Shown: piece after piece, positions 26,261-34,315 of the stretch | How the letters are laid out: every line of letters starts with the position of its first letter | How positions within the stretch are numbered: the stretch's first letter is position 1 | Assembly (NCBI GenBank): GCA_947502585.1 | Contig: CANNAV010000030.1 | Span: 1 to 34,558, forward strand | Origin: an uncultured Pseudovibrio sp. | GTDB taxonomy: Bacteria; Pseudomonadota; Alphaproteobacteria; Rhizobiales; Stappiaceae | Direction of reading: 5' to 3' | DNA length: 34,558 bases | Notes under the pieces: model-generated | Databases searched by the model: none | Told to the model about the DNA's origin: nothing | The model's input: only the letters and a program-made list of their open reading frames with translations | Program-made: the position numbers and the translations under genes

Positions 26261-26791
26261 GTGCCTTTAAGCGACACCACAAAAGCCAGGTTAAAGAACA
26301 GAGTTGTCTGGAGTCGTCTCGTTGGATGGGGGCTTTTGTGTTATGCAACAGCAGCTTACGGCGGCATTGTCACCGCGCCGGCAATCCCGGAATGGTACGC
26401 TTCTCTTAACAAACCGTCCTTCAATCCACCTGATTGGATTTTTGCCCCAGTATGGTGCGTTCTCTACACACTCCTGGCCGTTAGCATCTGGCTGGCCACT
26501 GAGTTTCAACAGGTTTGCACTAAAGACTCAGCCAAACCGCCCGCAAAAACCAGCATTCAACTGACCTTTGTCATAGTGCTGTTTTTAAACGGAATCTGGT
26601 CCTGGGCGTTCTTTGGACAGCAAAACCCAACGCTCGGCCTTATTGTCGTTATCTCGTTACTTTCGCTAAGTTATTTCACATTCCGTCTGTTTTTTAGAGC
26701 ACAGATCTTTGCAGCATGGTTATATTTGCCCTATCTCCTGTGGGTTAGCTTTGCAACCATACTGAATGCCTCTATTGTAGTTCTGAATTAG
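26261..26791 (+). CDS. tspO: TspO/MBR family protein
   Basis: TspO is a five-helix membrane protein that binds porphyrins, heme intermediates and sterol-like molecules; in Rhodobacter it tunes photosynthesis genes in response to oxygen. The 176-aa product has the family signature WYASLNKPSFNPPDWIFAPV, followed by W and LYTLLAVSIWLA (about 42-80), then NGIWSWAFFGQQNPTLGLIV (about 107-126) and the final helix AAWLYLPYLLWVSFATILN. The start is GTG 26261 with AAGGA upstream. It is longer than many bacterial TspO proteins because of an N-terminal polar lead and a loop with KDSAKPPAKTS. Forty-one bases later the HIG1-type gene begins; a short CCTC-AATT-GAGG palindrome lies between. Confidence 0.92.
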   Translation: MPLSDTTKARLKNRVVWSRLVGWGLLCYATAAYGGIVTAPAIPEWYASLNKPSFNPPDWIFAPVWCVLYTLLAVSIWLATEFQQVCTKDSAKPPAKTSIQLTFVIVLFLNGIWSWAFFGQQNPTLGLIVVISLLSLSYFTFRLFFRAQIFAAWLYLPYLLWVSFATILNASIVVLN

Positions 26792-26832
26792 TCCAACACC
26801 TCAATTGAGGCATTTAATTATTGGAGATTTTG

Positions 26833-27027
26833 ATGAGCGGTATTGTTGCCACTCTAGTTCCTATTGCTCTTTTCGCCGTCGCTCTGGTCCTCGCGCTCGG
26901 TCTCTGGAACATGATGCGCGGTGGAGATCCAAACCGCTCGCAAAAGCTGATGAGATATCGCGTTTTACTGCAGTTTGCGGCTATCATATTGATTATGCTA
27001 TCTGTTTACTTTGCAAGCACATCCTGA
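26833..27027 (+). CDS. HIG1-domain twin transmembrane small protein
   Basis: A 64-aa protein with two membrane helices (VATLVPIALFAVALVLALGL and LQFAAIILIMLSVYFAS) joined by a polar loop WNMMRGGDPNRSQKLMRYRV. The loop with N-R-S-Q-K-L-M-R-x-R-V is the HIG1 hallmark seen in mitochondrial Rcf1/HIGD1 and alphaproteobacterial homologues, which associate with respiratory complexes. ATG 26833 is chosen over TTG 26821 because GGAG lies seven bases before it. It overlaps nothing and sits 22 bp before the adenosyltransferase gene, so the two are almost certainly co-transcribed, an order I know from other Rhizobiales. Confidence 0.85.
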   Translation: MSGIVATLVPIALFAVALVLALGLWNMMRGGDPNRSQKLMRYRVLLQFAAIILIMLSVYFASTS

Positions 27028-27049
27028 TTTTGGTTTGGGACGGTACACT

Positions 27050-27625
27050 ATGGTCACCTTGAATAAGATCTATACAAAGACTGGCGATGACGGCACCACT
27101 GCCCTTGGTAGTGGAGAGCGCAGACACAAGCACGATCTGCGCATCGAGTCCTACGGAACCGTTGATGAAACCAACTCAGTCGTTGGCATAGTCCGCCTGC
27201 ACGCATCCAAGGAAATGCCGGTGCTGGACGAACTACTTGGTCGCATCCAGAACGACCTGTTTGATCTTGGAGCAGATCTGGCAACACCAGACACTGGCGA
27301 AGGCCTCGGATATGAACCACTGCGCATTACAGACAATCAGGTAAGCGCTCTGGAAGACGCTATAGACCAGATGAATGTAGAGCTTACACCTTTGAAATCG
27401 TTTGTATTACCAGGTGGATCACCGCTGGCAACGCACTTACATCAAGCCAGAACAGTCTCTCGCCGCGCTGAGCGTCTCGTTGCTGCACTCTCTCAAAAAG
27501 AGAAGGTCAACAAACAAGCTCTGCAGTACCTCAACCGCCTCTCCGACCTCTTCTTCGTTGCGTCGCGCTATGCAAACCTGAAAGGCGAAGGCGACGTTTT
27601 GTGGGTAGCGGGTAAAAACAGATAG
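27050..27625 (+). CDS. PduO-type ATP:cob(I)alamin adenosyltransferase
   Basis: The enzyme moves the adenosyl group of ATP to cob(I)alamin, making coenzyme B12. The 191-aa product shows the PduO/MMAB motifs: NKIYTKTGDDGTTALGSGER (about 4-23, ATP binding), SYGTVDETNSVVG (about 34-46), LPGGSPLATHLHQARTVSRR (about 123-142, with the ATP-site arginines) and LNRLSDLFFVASRYAN (about 163-178). Start ATG 27050 has GGGACGG upstream; the frame opens 13 codons earlier without homology. It follows the HIG1-type gene by 22 bp. In such bacteria the cofactor is needed by methylmalonyl-CoA mutase and related mutases, which fits the acyl-CoA genes downstream. Confidence 0.95.
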   Translation: MVTLNKIYTKTGDDGTTALGSGERRHKHDLRIESYGTVDETNSVVGIVRLHASKEMPVLDELLGRIQNDLFDLGADLATPDTGEGLGYEPLRITDNQVSALEDAIDQMNVELTPLKSFVLPGGSPLATHLHQARTVSRRAERLVAALSQKEKVNKQALQYLNRLSDLFFVASRYANLKGEGDVLWVAGKNR

Positions 27626-27704
27626 TATTTTCTAATGTGAAAACTGATCATTACCTCTTGACGAATAGGTAAACTATCAACACTTTTGGATAACTATCTA
27701 CACC

Positions 27705-27723
27705 ATAAGGCCACTGGCCTTAT
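27705..27723. terminator. Hairpin between adenosyltransferase and etfB
   Basis: A perfect 8-bp stem ATAAGGCC/GGCCTTAT has a 3-nt loop. There is no clear U-run after it (ACATTGG). It may weaken read-through from the upstream operon into etfB. Confidence 0.4.
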
Positions 27724-27764
27724 ACATTGGTTGAAACCCAATACTTATTTACCCTAGGCGATCG

Positions 27765-27793
27765 TTGACAGCCCAAAATTTGCTCAGTACGGT
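27765..27793 (+). promoter_or_regulatory. Candidate sigma-70 promoter for etfB-etfA
   Basis: A perfect TTGACA (27765-27770) is followed after 17 bp by TACGGT (27788-27793), a weak -10. The start codon of etfB is 120 bp further. Suggestive only. Confidence 0.3.
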
Positions 27794-27913
27794 CACCGCA
27801 ATTGTAATGCAAATTGCATTCCCTTTTGGCTCTGGTAGCCCGGCGGAAGCTGTGTCTTATCAACTTGGTGGCGATGCAAAATCCCCTGCATTTCTAGTGG
27901 AGGTTCTAGGAAT

Positions 27914-28663
27914 ATGAAAATTCTCGTGCCCGTAAAACGGGTCGTTGACTATAACGTAAAAGTTCGCGTGAAAGCGGATGGCTCCGGCGTTGAACTGGCA
28001 AACGTCAAAATGTCCATGAACCCATTCGACGAAATCGCCGTTGAAGAGGCTCTTCGCCTGAAAGAAGCTGGCAAAGCAACTGAAATTATTGTCGTTTCCA
28101 TCGGCCCTAAACAAGCGACAGAAACGATCCGCACCGGCCTCGCAATGGGCGCTGACCGCGGTATCCTCATTCAGACCGACGACATCGTCGAGCCCCTTGC
28201 AGTTGCTAAGGTTCTCAAAGGCATTGTTGAGGAAGAAGAGCCGGGTCTCGTTATCCTCGGCAAACAGGCGATAGATGACGACTGCAACCAGACTGGTCAG
28301 ATGCTTGCTGCACTTCTGGGCTGGGCACAGGGCACATTCGCTTCCAGGGTTGACCTTGGCGAAAACACTGTAGACGTTACCCGTGAAATCGACGGTGGTC
28401 TGCAGACTGTTAAGTTGAGCATGCCGGCAATCGTCACCACTGACCTGCGTTTGAACGAGCCACGCTACGCTTCTCTGCCAAACATCATGAAGGCTAAGAA
28501 AAAGCCGATTGCTGAGAAAACACTCGCAGACTTTGGTGTAGACGCATCCCCTCGTCTCAAGGTTCTCAATACTGCTGAGCCCGATGCCCGCAAACCAGGC
28601 GTTAAGGTAGCTTCTGTTGAAGAGCTGGTAGACAAGCTCAAAAACGAAGCTGGTGTTCTTTAA
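27914..28663 (+). CDS. etfB: Electron transfer flavoprotein beta subunit
   Basis: EtfB pairs with EtfA to carry electrons from acyl-CoA dehydrogenases and related enzymes to ETF-ubiquinone oxidoreductase in the membrane. The 249-aa protein has the family start [20 protein letters not shown], the segment [20 protein letters not shown] (about 31-50), [20 protein letters not shown] (AMP-binding region, about 116-135) and [20 protein letters not shown] (about 176-195) with [10 protein letters not shown], the loop that docks onto partner dehydrogenases. The ribosome site GGAGG lies further upstream with AGGAAT near the ATG. etfA follows after 24 bp. Confidence 0.97.
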   Translation: MKILVPVKRVVDYNVKVRVKADGSGVELANVKMSMNPFDEIAVEEALRLKEAGKATEIIVVSIGPKQATETIRTGLAMGADRGILIQTDDIVEPLAVAKVLKGIVEEEEPGLVILGKQAIDDDCNQTGQMLAALLGWAQGTFASRVDLGENTVDVTREIDGGLQTVKLSMPAIVTTDLRLNEPRYASLPNIMKAKKKPIAEKTLADFGVDASPRLKVLNTAEPDARKPGVKVASVEELVDKLKNEAGVL

Positions 28664-28687
28664 GACAGGTCAAGAGGAGTTAGCATT

Positions 28688-29617
28688 ATGACCACGCTTC
28701 TTGTGGCTGAACATTCCAATTCTGCTTTGAACGAAGCAACAGCTAAAGCACTGACGGCAGCTATAGAAATGGGCGGCGACGTTCATGTCCTCGTTGCCGG
28801 TAAAGACTGTGGCGCGGCAGCTGAAGCTGCTTCCAGACTGTCAGGTGTTGCTAAAGTTCTTGTTGCAGACGACGCAGCCTATGAGCACCAGATTGCTGAG
28901 CCGGTTGGAGATCTGATCGTTTCACTTGCAGCTGATTATGACGCTGTTGTTGCTGCTGCGACAACCAATGGTAAAAACACACTGCCACGCGTTGCAGCTA
29001 AGCTGGACGTCATGCAGATCTCTGAAATTATTGCCGTTGAATCTGCGGACACCTTTAAGCGTCCAATTTATGCAGGCAACGCAATTCAGACTGTGCAATC
29101 TGCTGATGCAAAGAAGGTGCTGACTGTTCGTACAGCATCCTTCGCTGCAACTGTTGAAGGCGGTTCCGCTCCGGTTGAATCTGCCGCAATTTCTGCCGAT
29201 CCGGCAATCTCCTCCTTCGTTAGTGAGGAAATCGCTGCTTCTGATCGTCCGGAACTCGCTGGTGCTAAGATCATCATCTCCGGTGGCCGTGCGCTCGGTT
29301 CCGCAGAAAAGTTCACTGAAGTCATCACCCCAGTTGCTGACAAGCTCGGCGCAGCAATCGGGGCATCCCGTGCAGCTGTTGATGCCGGTTACGCGCCAAA
29401 CGATTGGCAGGTTGGACAGACCGGTAAAGTTGTTGCACCTGATCTTTACATCGCCTGCGGCATTTCCGGTGCAATTCAGCACCTTGCAGGCATGAAAGAT
29501 TCCAAGGTCATCATCGCGATCAACAAAGACGAAGAAGCGCCAATCTTCCAGGTTGCTGACTACGGACTTGTCGCGGACTTGTTCAAGGCTCTTCCTGAAC
29601 TGGAAAAAGCGCTCTAA
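28688..29617 (+). CDS. etfA: Electron transfer flavoprotein alpha subunit
   Basis: EtfA holds the FAD of the ETF heterodimer. The 309-aa protein has the N-terminal domain start MTTLLVAEHSNSALNEATAK, LPRVAAKLDVMQISEIIAVE (about 99-118) and YAGNAIQTVQSADAKKVLTV. The C-terminal FAD domain contains IISGGRALGSAEKF, GASRAAVDAGYAPNDWQVGQ, then TGKVVAPDLYIACGISGAIQ and HLAGM, with the glycine- and serine-rich FAD loop. AAGAGGAG precedes the ATG. It forms an operon with etfB and ends at a strong terminator-like hairpin. Confidence 0.97.
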   Translation: MTTLLVAEHSNSALNEATAKALTAAIEMGGDVHVLVAGKDCGAAAEAASRLSGVAKVLVADDAAYEHQIAEPVGDLIVSLAADYDAVVAAATTNGKNTLPRVAAKLDVMQISEIIAVESADTFKRPIYAGNAIQTVQSADAKKVLTVRTASFAATVEGGSAPVESAAISADPAISSFVSEEIAASDRPELAGAKIIISGGRALGSAEKFTEVITPVADKLGAAIGASRAAVDAGYAPNDWQVGQTGKVVAPDLYIACGISGAIQHLAGMKDSKVIIAINKDEEAPIFQVADYGLVADLFKALPELEKAL

Positions 29618-29639
29618 TCATAATTGATTAGCTTTTCAG

Positions 29640-29684
29640 GAACCCCGGGATGTTAATATTTCATTCCGGGGTTCTTGCTGTTTT
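29640..29684 (+). terminator. Terminator after etfA
   Basis: A 13-bp stem with one G-U pair (29640-29652 with 29662-29674) has a 9-nt loop and is followed by TTGCTGTTTT. It separates etfBA from the dehydrogenase gene, which must either depend on read-through or have its own promoter in 29675-29763. Confidence 0.75.
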
Positions 29685-29763
29685 ATGCAAGAATTGCGAT
29701 GTATGTTGTAACGAGAACGTCAAAGCGCGTTTAACCGATGCTTTTAAGAATTTGGATCTGACA

Positions 29764-30645
29764 ATGGTGGTCGAAGTAAAGAAAGTCGGTGTTATTGGCG
29801 CCGGTCAAATGGGCAGTGGCATCGCACACGTAAGTGCTTTGGCAGGATACGACGTCGTACTTCACGATATAGATCAGGATCGTATCGACAGAGGCCTAGC
29901 CAGCATCAATGGCAATATGGCACGCCAGATCTCAAAGGGAACGATCACTGAAGAAGATCGTGATCTTGCTCTTACCCGCATCAAAACATCTGAGAATGTT
30001 AATTCCTTAAGCGATGCAGACCTCGTTGTAGAAGCTGTGAGTGAAAACGAGCAGATCAAACGCAAGGTTTATCAAAGTGTTTGCCCAATTCTGAAGCCAG
30101 AGGCCATTCTTGGTACAAACACATCGTCTATTTCCATCACACGTCTTGCATCCGCTACAGACCGTCCGGAAAAATTCATCGGTATCCACTTCATGAATCC
30201 GGTTCCGCTTATGGAGCTCGTTGAGCTTGTTCGTGGCATTGCGACCAGCGATGAAACCTTTGAACTGTCTAGGGGTTTTACCCTCGGTTTGCATAAGACG
30301 ATTGCGGTTTCAGAAGACTTCCCAGCCTTTATGGTGAACCGTATTTTGCTACCGATGATCAACGAAGCAATCTACACTCTCTACGAAGGCGTGGGCTCCG
30401 TTGAAGCAATCGATACCGCAATGCGCCTGGGTGCAAACCATCCGATGGGCCCGCTGCAGCTGGCCGATTTCATCGGTCTGGATATCTGCTTGTCCATCAT
30501 GCAGGTGCTGTATGAGGGCCTGGCAGACAGCAAATACCGCCCATGCCCACTGCTGGTGAAGTACGTTGAGGCGGGCTGGCTTGGGCGAAAAACCCAGCGC
30601 GGTTTCTACGACTACCGCGGTGAGGTTCCTGTTCCTACTCGCTAA
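29764..30645 (+). CDS. 3-hydroxybutyryl-CoA dehydrogenase
   Basis: This enzyme oxidises (S)-3-hydroxybutyryl-CoA to acetoacetyl-CoA with NAD(P), or the reverse. The 293-aa product has the NAD fold KVGVIGAGQMGSGIAHVSAL (about 5-24), the DLVVEAVSENEQIKRKVYQ stretch, SNTSSI-like TNTSSISITRLA, the catalytic histidine motif GIHFMNPVPLMELVELVRG (about 139-157) and the C-terminal NRILLPMINEAIYTLYEG with GANHPMGPLQLADFIGLDIC. This is the short single-domain HbdA/PaaH type, not the fused FadB type. I start at ATG 29764; the frame is open back to 29650, but those residues lie in the etfA terminator. It is related by function to the ETF genes just upstream. Confidence 0.95.
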   Translation: MVVEVKKVGVIGAGQMGSGIAHVSALAGYDVVLHDIDQDRIDRGLASINGNMARQISKGTITEEDRDLALTRIKTSENVNSLSDADLVVEAVSENEQIKRKVYQSVCPILKPEAILGTNTSSISITRLASATDRPEKFIGIHFMNPVPLMELVELVRGIATSDETFELSRGFTLGLHKTIAVSEDFPAFMVNRILLPMINEAIYTLYEGVGSVEAIDTAMRLGANHPMGPLQLADFIGLDICLSIMQVLYEGLADSKYRPCPLLVKYVEAGWLGRKTQRGFYDYRGEVPVPTR

Positions 30646-30663
30646 AGCGCTCATAAGACAGAC

Positions 30664-30692
30664 AAAAGCCCGCCATTTGAGCGGGCTTTTTT
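30664..30692. terminator. Bidirectional terminator between 3-hydroxybutyryl-CoA dehydrogenase and the CobW-type gene
   Basis: AAAAGCCCGC and GCGGGCTTTT form a perfect 10-bp stem with a 7-nt loop, then TT. A-runs and T-runs on both sides let it serve both convergent genes. Confidence 0.88.
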
Positions 30693-30711
30693 AGTCCTTC
30701 TGTTCAGCGGG

Positions 30712-31854
30712 TTACTTAAACGTGCCGCTAAACCCGCCAATGAAAAGTGGATTGTCCATCATTGCGGTGTGGTCAGGCGTGTCAACTGCAACACTGCCGG
30801 TAAATGCATCAAACATCTTCTTCACAAAGCCCTCAGACAGACCTTTGGTTATGAAGACGAGCCGCGTTCTCTGATCAGCGTCAGGCCATCCTGCAAGCCG
30901 CGCTGGTGGGTGAAAGACATGCTGCACACCATGGATCACCAGGGGTTGATCCGGATGCTCAACGGTCTTTATAATTCCTTTAACACGCAGTAACTTAGGT
31001 CCATGTGCGGAGCGCAGTAGATCTAGAAACATCTCTAGTGCAGCATTTGGGATTGCCATGTCGGTCTCAAGCGTAAAGGCGCGCACATCCCTGCCATGGC
31101 GGTTCGGGTCGTGATGGTGGTCATGTCCGGCACCGTGATGGTCATGCGATGCCTGTTCATCTTTGTATGCCCCTTCACGCAACCACCTCTGAACATCCGG
31201 AATTTTGCTCTCAGGACTGTAAAGACCGCAGTTGATGAGTGCGGCAGTCGTTGCAGAGCCATCCTGGGCACTGAGGAAAGTTGCACCAGGGTTCAGGTGC
31301 TTCACCTCAGCGAGCAGCTCATCAGAAGGCTCCTGCAAATCCGCCTTCGTCAAAACGATCCGGTCAGCAACAGCAATTTGCTTCACCGCTTCCTCGTGCG
31401 AATGGATTGTATCCAGACCATTGACTGAATCTACCAATGTCACCACACCGTCAAGCCGATATCGCATAACCAAATACGGATGCAGCATCACAGTGTGTAA
31501 CACAGGAGCAGGATCAGCTAAGCCTGTTGTCTCGATGATCACACGGTCAATCTTCTTCATGCGGCCATTATCTATACGGCGCAGAATATCTTCGAGTGTG
31601 ATCACGAGGTCGCCACGAATGGTACAGCACAAACAGCCAGATGAAAGCTCTATAATTCCATCTTCAATGGTATCTACGAGCAAATGGTCCAGACCGATCT
31701 CACCAAATTCATTGATGATGACTGCTGTATTTTCCAACACAGGCTCTTTGAGAATCCGGTTAAGAAGCGTTGTTTTACCTGCTCCCAGAAAGCCAGTAAT
31801 GACGCTCATAGGGATAGGGGTTGGCGGATTTCGCCTATCTTGGGTGTTAGCCAT
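30712..31854 (-). CDS. CobW/COG0523-family GTPase (metal chaperone)
   Basis: A G3E-family GTPase that likely delivers zinc or another metal to a client protein. The 380-aa product has the P-loop TGFLGAGKTTLLNRIL (about 20-35), the metal-binding CxCC motif in SSGCLCCTIRGDL (about 72-84), an ETTGLADPAP switch and LTKADL for guanine recognition. A histidine-rich loop, HDHHGAGHDHHHDPNRH (about 237-253), is typical of COG0523 zinc chaperones. The C-terminal CobW_C domain spans about 264-370. I start at ATG 31854 (MANTQDRRNPP); the longer frame runs back into the carboxypeptidase gene. It begins 25 bp after that gene's stop, so the two are probably one operon. Confidence 0.92.
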   Translation of the reverse strand: MANTQDRRNPPTPIPMSVITGFLGAGKTTLLNRILKEPVLENTAVIINEFGEIGLDHLLVDTIEDGIIELSSGCLCCTIRGDLVITLEDILRRIDNGRMKKIDRVIIETTGLADPAPVLHTVMLHPYLVMRYRLDGVVTLVDSVNGLDTIHSHEEAVKQIAVADRIVLTKADLQEPSDELLAEVKHLNPGATFLSAQDGSATTAALINCGLYSPESKIPDVQRWLREGAYKDEQASHDHHGAGHDHHHDPNRHGRDVRAFTLETDMAIPNAALEMFLDLLRSAHGPKLLRVKGIIKTVEHPDQPLVIHGVQHVFHPPARLAGWPDADQRTRLVFITKGLSEGFVKKMFDAFTGSVAVDTPDHTAMMDNPLFIGGFSGTFK

Positions 31855-31879
31855 AATTGTGCACTGCCTGTAGCTACGG

Positions 31880-33217
31880 TTACTGCGTTTTACCGAAGGC
31901 AGACATATTAGCATAGAGCCCATCCGGGCCGCCAAAATAATCCCGTTTAGAATTTGATTTCAGCGGCTTTAAAAAAGCCCCCTTACCCACTGGGACGTTG
32001 AGCTGCTGAATACCTCCAGTCGGCGGCACTTCCGAACCCTTTTGTGACCCTGGTTTAGGCGTTGGTAATGGTACTGCATTTCCAAGCTTTTTGAGCGCGA
32101 CAACAGGGTGCTCATTGCCGATACGTACGGTCACTGGTGCATACGATTTCAGCTGTGGGCCAAGAATTTCTTCATAGACCAGGCCCCAGTTCACCTTCTT
32201 CTTCGAAAGACGAATAGATTTTCCATGCGGGCTAGGGCTTGCGGCATCAGCATAGGCCATCATGTTAGCAGAACCGCGTTTTGTCCCAAAGCGATCAACA
32301 AGTTGCTGAGCCGTTGGTTTGGCATTGCGCTTACAGTAATTGTCTTTCGGTGGGTTGATATTCCCAGTTCCGCGGAAAGCAGTAATTCTGGTTCCCGCCG
32401 TTTTCCTAAAACCGCTATCAATGAGTTTCTTAGCAAAGGCTGAGCGTTCCAGACTGGAAGCTGCCCCCAGAACAACAGCAATAACTGTTCTTCCATTTCG
32501 CGTTGCAGACGTCGCAACATTGAAACCAGAATTACATATATACCCGGTTTTCAGACCGTTTGCACCAGCAGTACGCAGAAGAAAGTCTCTGTTTCCAGAC
32601 CGAAATGTTCTCTGGCCAAATCGAATACCCGGATGGCTCATGTAAGAGCGATACTGAGGAAACTGGTTCCACAAAGCACTTGCAAGCAGCGCCATGTCAC
32701 GCGCGGATGAAATCTGACGATTGTCCGGGAGCCCATGGGGATTAACAAAATTGGTATGCGTCATCCCCAGCCGACGCGCAGTTGTATTCATCAGGCCGAT
32801 AAAGTTTTCTTCAGTGCCGCCTACCCGTTCGGCAACAGCCACCGCAATATCGTTAGCCGACTTCACAAGGATCATTTTCAAGGCATTGTCGAGCGTGATT
32901 GTCGTCCCGACTTTAAAACCCATTTTGCTTGGCGGTTGATTGAGTGCGTTTTGAGAAACCACCACCATATCGCTCATAGCCACCTCACCCCGTGAGATGT
33001 TTTGAAAGGCAATATAAGCGGTCATCATCTTTGTAAGGGACGCAGGATACCATCGGTCAAAAGCACCATTTTGCTCCAAAACGCGACCATTATCGGCATC
33101 TAACAACAGCCATGCAGCAACATCTGCACGGGCATTGGTCAGAGCAGAGGCTAAAGCTATTGCAAAAACAGCAAAATATCGAAGTTTCTGGCCAATCCAA
33201 TAAACCGAAAAATTCAC
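31880..33217 (-). CDS. D-alanyl-D-alanine carboxypeptidase (DacF/PBP5-type)
   Basis: A penicillin-binding protein of the S11 family that trims the terminal D-Ala from peptidoglycan pentapeptides in the periplasm. The 445-aa precursor has a signal peptide with core FAVFAIALASALTNARA. The three active-site motifs are in place: SLTK (Ser60-Lys63), SAN (120-122) and KTG (223-225). The domain is followed by a long basic C-terminal region with FRGTGNINPPKDNYC and a proline-rich stretch PLPTPKPGSQKG, longer than the membrane-binding tail of E. coli PBP5 and without a SPOR domain. The CobW-family gene follows after 25 bp. Confidence 0.94.
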   Translation of the reverse strand: MNFSVYWIGQKLRYFAVFAIALASALTNARADVAAWLLLDADNGRVLEQNGAFDRWYPASLTKMMTAYIAFQNISRGEVAMSDMVVVSQNALNQPPSKMGFKVGTTITLDNALKMILVKSANDIAVAVAERVGGTEENFIGLMNTTARRLGMTHTNFVNPHGLPDNRQISSARDMALLASALWNQFPQYRSYMSHPGIRFGQRTFRSGNRDFLLRTAGANGLKTGYICNSGFNVATSATRNGRTVIAVVLGAASSLERSAFAKKLIDSGFRKTAGTRITAFRGTGNINPPKDNYCKRNAKPTAQQLVDRFGTKRGSANMMAYADAASPSPHGKSIRLSKKKVNWGLVYEEILGPQLKSYAPVTVRIGNEHPVVALKKLGNAVPLPTPKPGSQKGSEVPPTGGIQQLNVPVGKGAFLKPLKSNSKRDYFGGPDGLYANMSAFGKTQ

Positions 33218-33676
33218 GACCCTATCGCTCCACGCCTACCAGTTTTTGTAGCAAACAACTTTTGCATAGCTGTCTTTGATAGCTCCGTTGCTACTTTTGC
33301 TTTATGAACAGCCCAAGCTACCGTGGGTAATACAGTAGGGGGTAAACAATAAAAACTATGTCACCAGGCACCGGGAATTAAGATTGGTGCCTCTCCTGAA
33401 AAATTAGGGTGACAATATCAGCAAAGACTGCCATTTTCAAAATTTAAGGCATTTTCTTTTGGTGATTACTTTGTGAAATCAGGATACCAAAGAGACACTG
33501 TCGGAATCACCCCTTCAGTTGTAAGGGGCTCTTCTTTTCACTCGCTTCGGCATCGACCAACTTTTCCTATATAAAAGGTGTGCGCCTTGAAATAGGCGAA
33601 GCTTGTCCTGAAGTTACAGTCATTATTACATTTCATTCACCATCAACGCGATGATCAGATCCAGGAGAGGGATTTT
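33218..33676. other. Intergenic region of 459 bp with no protein gene
   Basis: This gap lies between the divergent carboxypeptidase and GST genes. I see no ORF worth calling on either strand. It is AT-rich and contains an isolated plus-strand terminator at 33510-33538, well upstream of the GST start and with no gene before it. Confidence 0.6.
33510..33538 (+). terminator. Orphan rho-independent terminator
   Basis: CCCCTT and AAGGGG form a 6-bp stem with a 7-nt loop, followed by CTCTTCTTTT. No plus-strand coding gene precedes it for over 2 kb, so it would end either a small RNA or a leader transcript in front of the GST gene. Confidence 0.55.
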
Positions 33677-34279
33677 ATGTACAAAGTTATTGGCCACCCG
33701 CAATCAAGAACCAGGCGGGTACTCTGGGTATTGGAAGAATTGAGTTTACCTTATGAGGTCGTACCCAGCAAACCTCATCAGGAAGATGTTTATGCCGTAA
33801 ACCCATCAGGCAAGATCCCTGCCCTGATCGTAGATGGAGAGGCGATTTTCGATTCAACCGCAATCTGCACCTATTTGGCAGACAAACATTCCAGCCTGTC
33901 GTACCCGTCAGGAACCTTAAATCGCGCCCGGCAGGATAGTTTTACAAATTTTGCGCTTGATGAAATGGACTCCACCCTTTGGATGGCTGCAAAACACTCC
34001 TTTATTCATCCGGCAGACCAACGCGTCCCAGACATCAAAGCTGCTTGCCGATTTGAATGGAACAAATCGATGAAACAGCTTGAAAAACGCCTTGGAGAAA
34101 ACACCTGGGCAATGGGAGATACTTTCACAATTGCTGATATTATTATCGGCCATTGTGCAAGCTGGGCCAAAACCTCCAGATTTGAATGGCCAGAAGGACC
34201 TGTTAGAGAATATTTCGCAAGGATTTTAAGCCGGCCTGCTTTTGCAAAGGCCAATGAAAAAGCTGCGGCAATGCAATAA
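33677..34279 (+). CDS. Glutathione S-transferase family protein
   Basis: A 200-aa GST with the N-terminal thioredoxin-like domain (YKVIGHPQSRTRRVLWVLEE, about 2-21, with Ser10 as the likely thiol-activating residue), the glutathione-binding NPSGKIPALIVDGEAIFDST, with AICTYLADKH (about 43-72), and the all-helical C-terminal domain, including the N-capping motif GDTFTIADIIIGHCASW (about 146-162). It conjugates or reduces electrophiles with glutathione in the cytosol; the substrate is unknown. AGGAGAGGG precedes the ATG. It is monocistronic and followed by a terminator. Confidence 0.94.
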   Translation: MYKVIGHPQSRTRRVLWVLEELSLPYEVVPSKPHQEDVYAVNPSGKIPALIVDGEAIFDSTAICTYLADKHSSLSYPSGTLNRARQDSFTNFALDEMDSTLWMAAKHSFIHPADQRVPDIKAACRFEWNKSMKQLEKRLGENTWAMGDTFTIADIIIGHCASWAKTSRFEWPEGPVREYFARILSRPAFAKANEKAAAMQ

Positions 34280-34293
34280 CCTGCCGATGCACC

Positions 34294-34315
34294 AGGGTGG
34301 TCTTATCCACCCTTT
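34294..34315 (+). terminator. Terminator after the GST gene
   Basis: AGGGTGG and CCACCCT form a 7-bp stem with a 6-nt loop, followed by TT. It begins 15 bp after the GST stop. Confidence 0.75.

Noticed and set aside
28922..29482. A 186-codon minus-strand frame in etfA
   Set aside because: It is a shadow of a conserved gene, with Cys-rich, low-plausibility translation.
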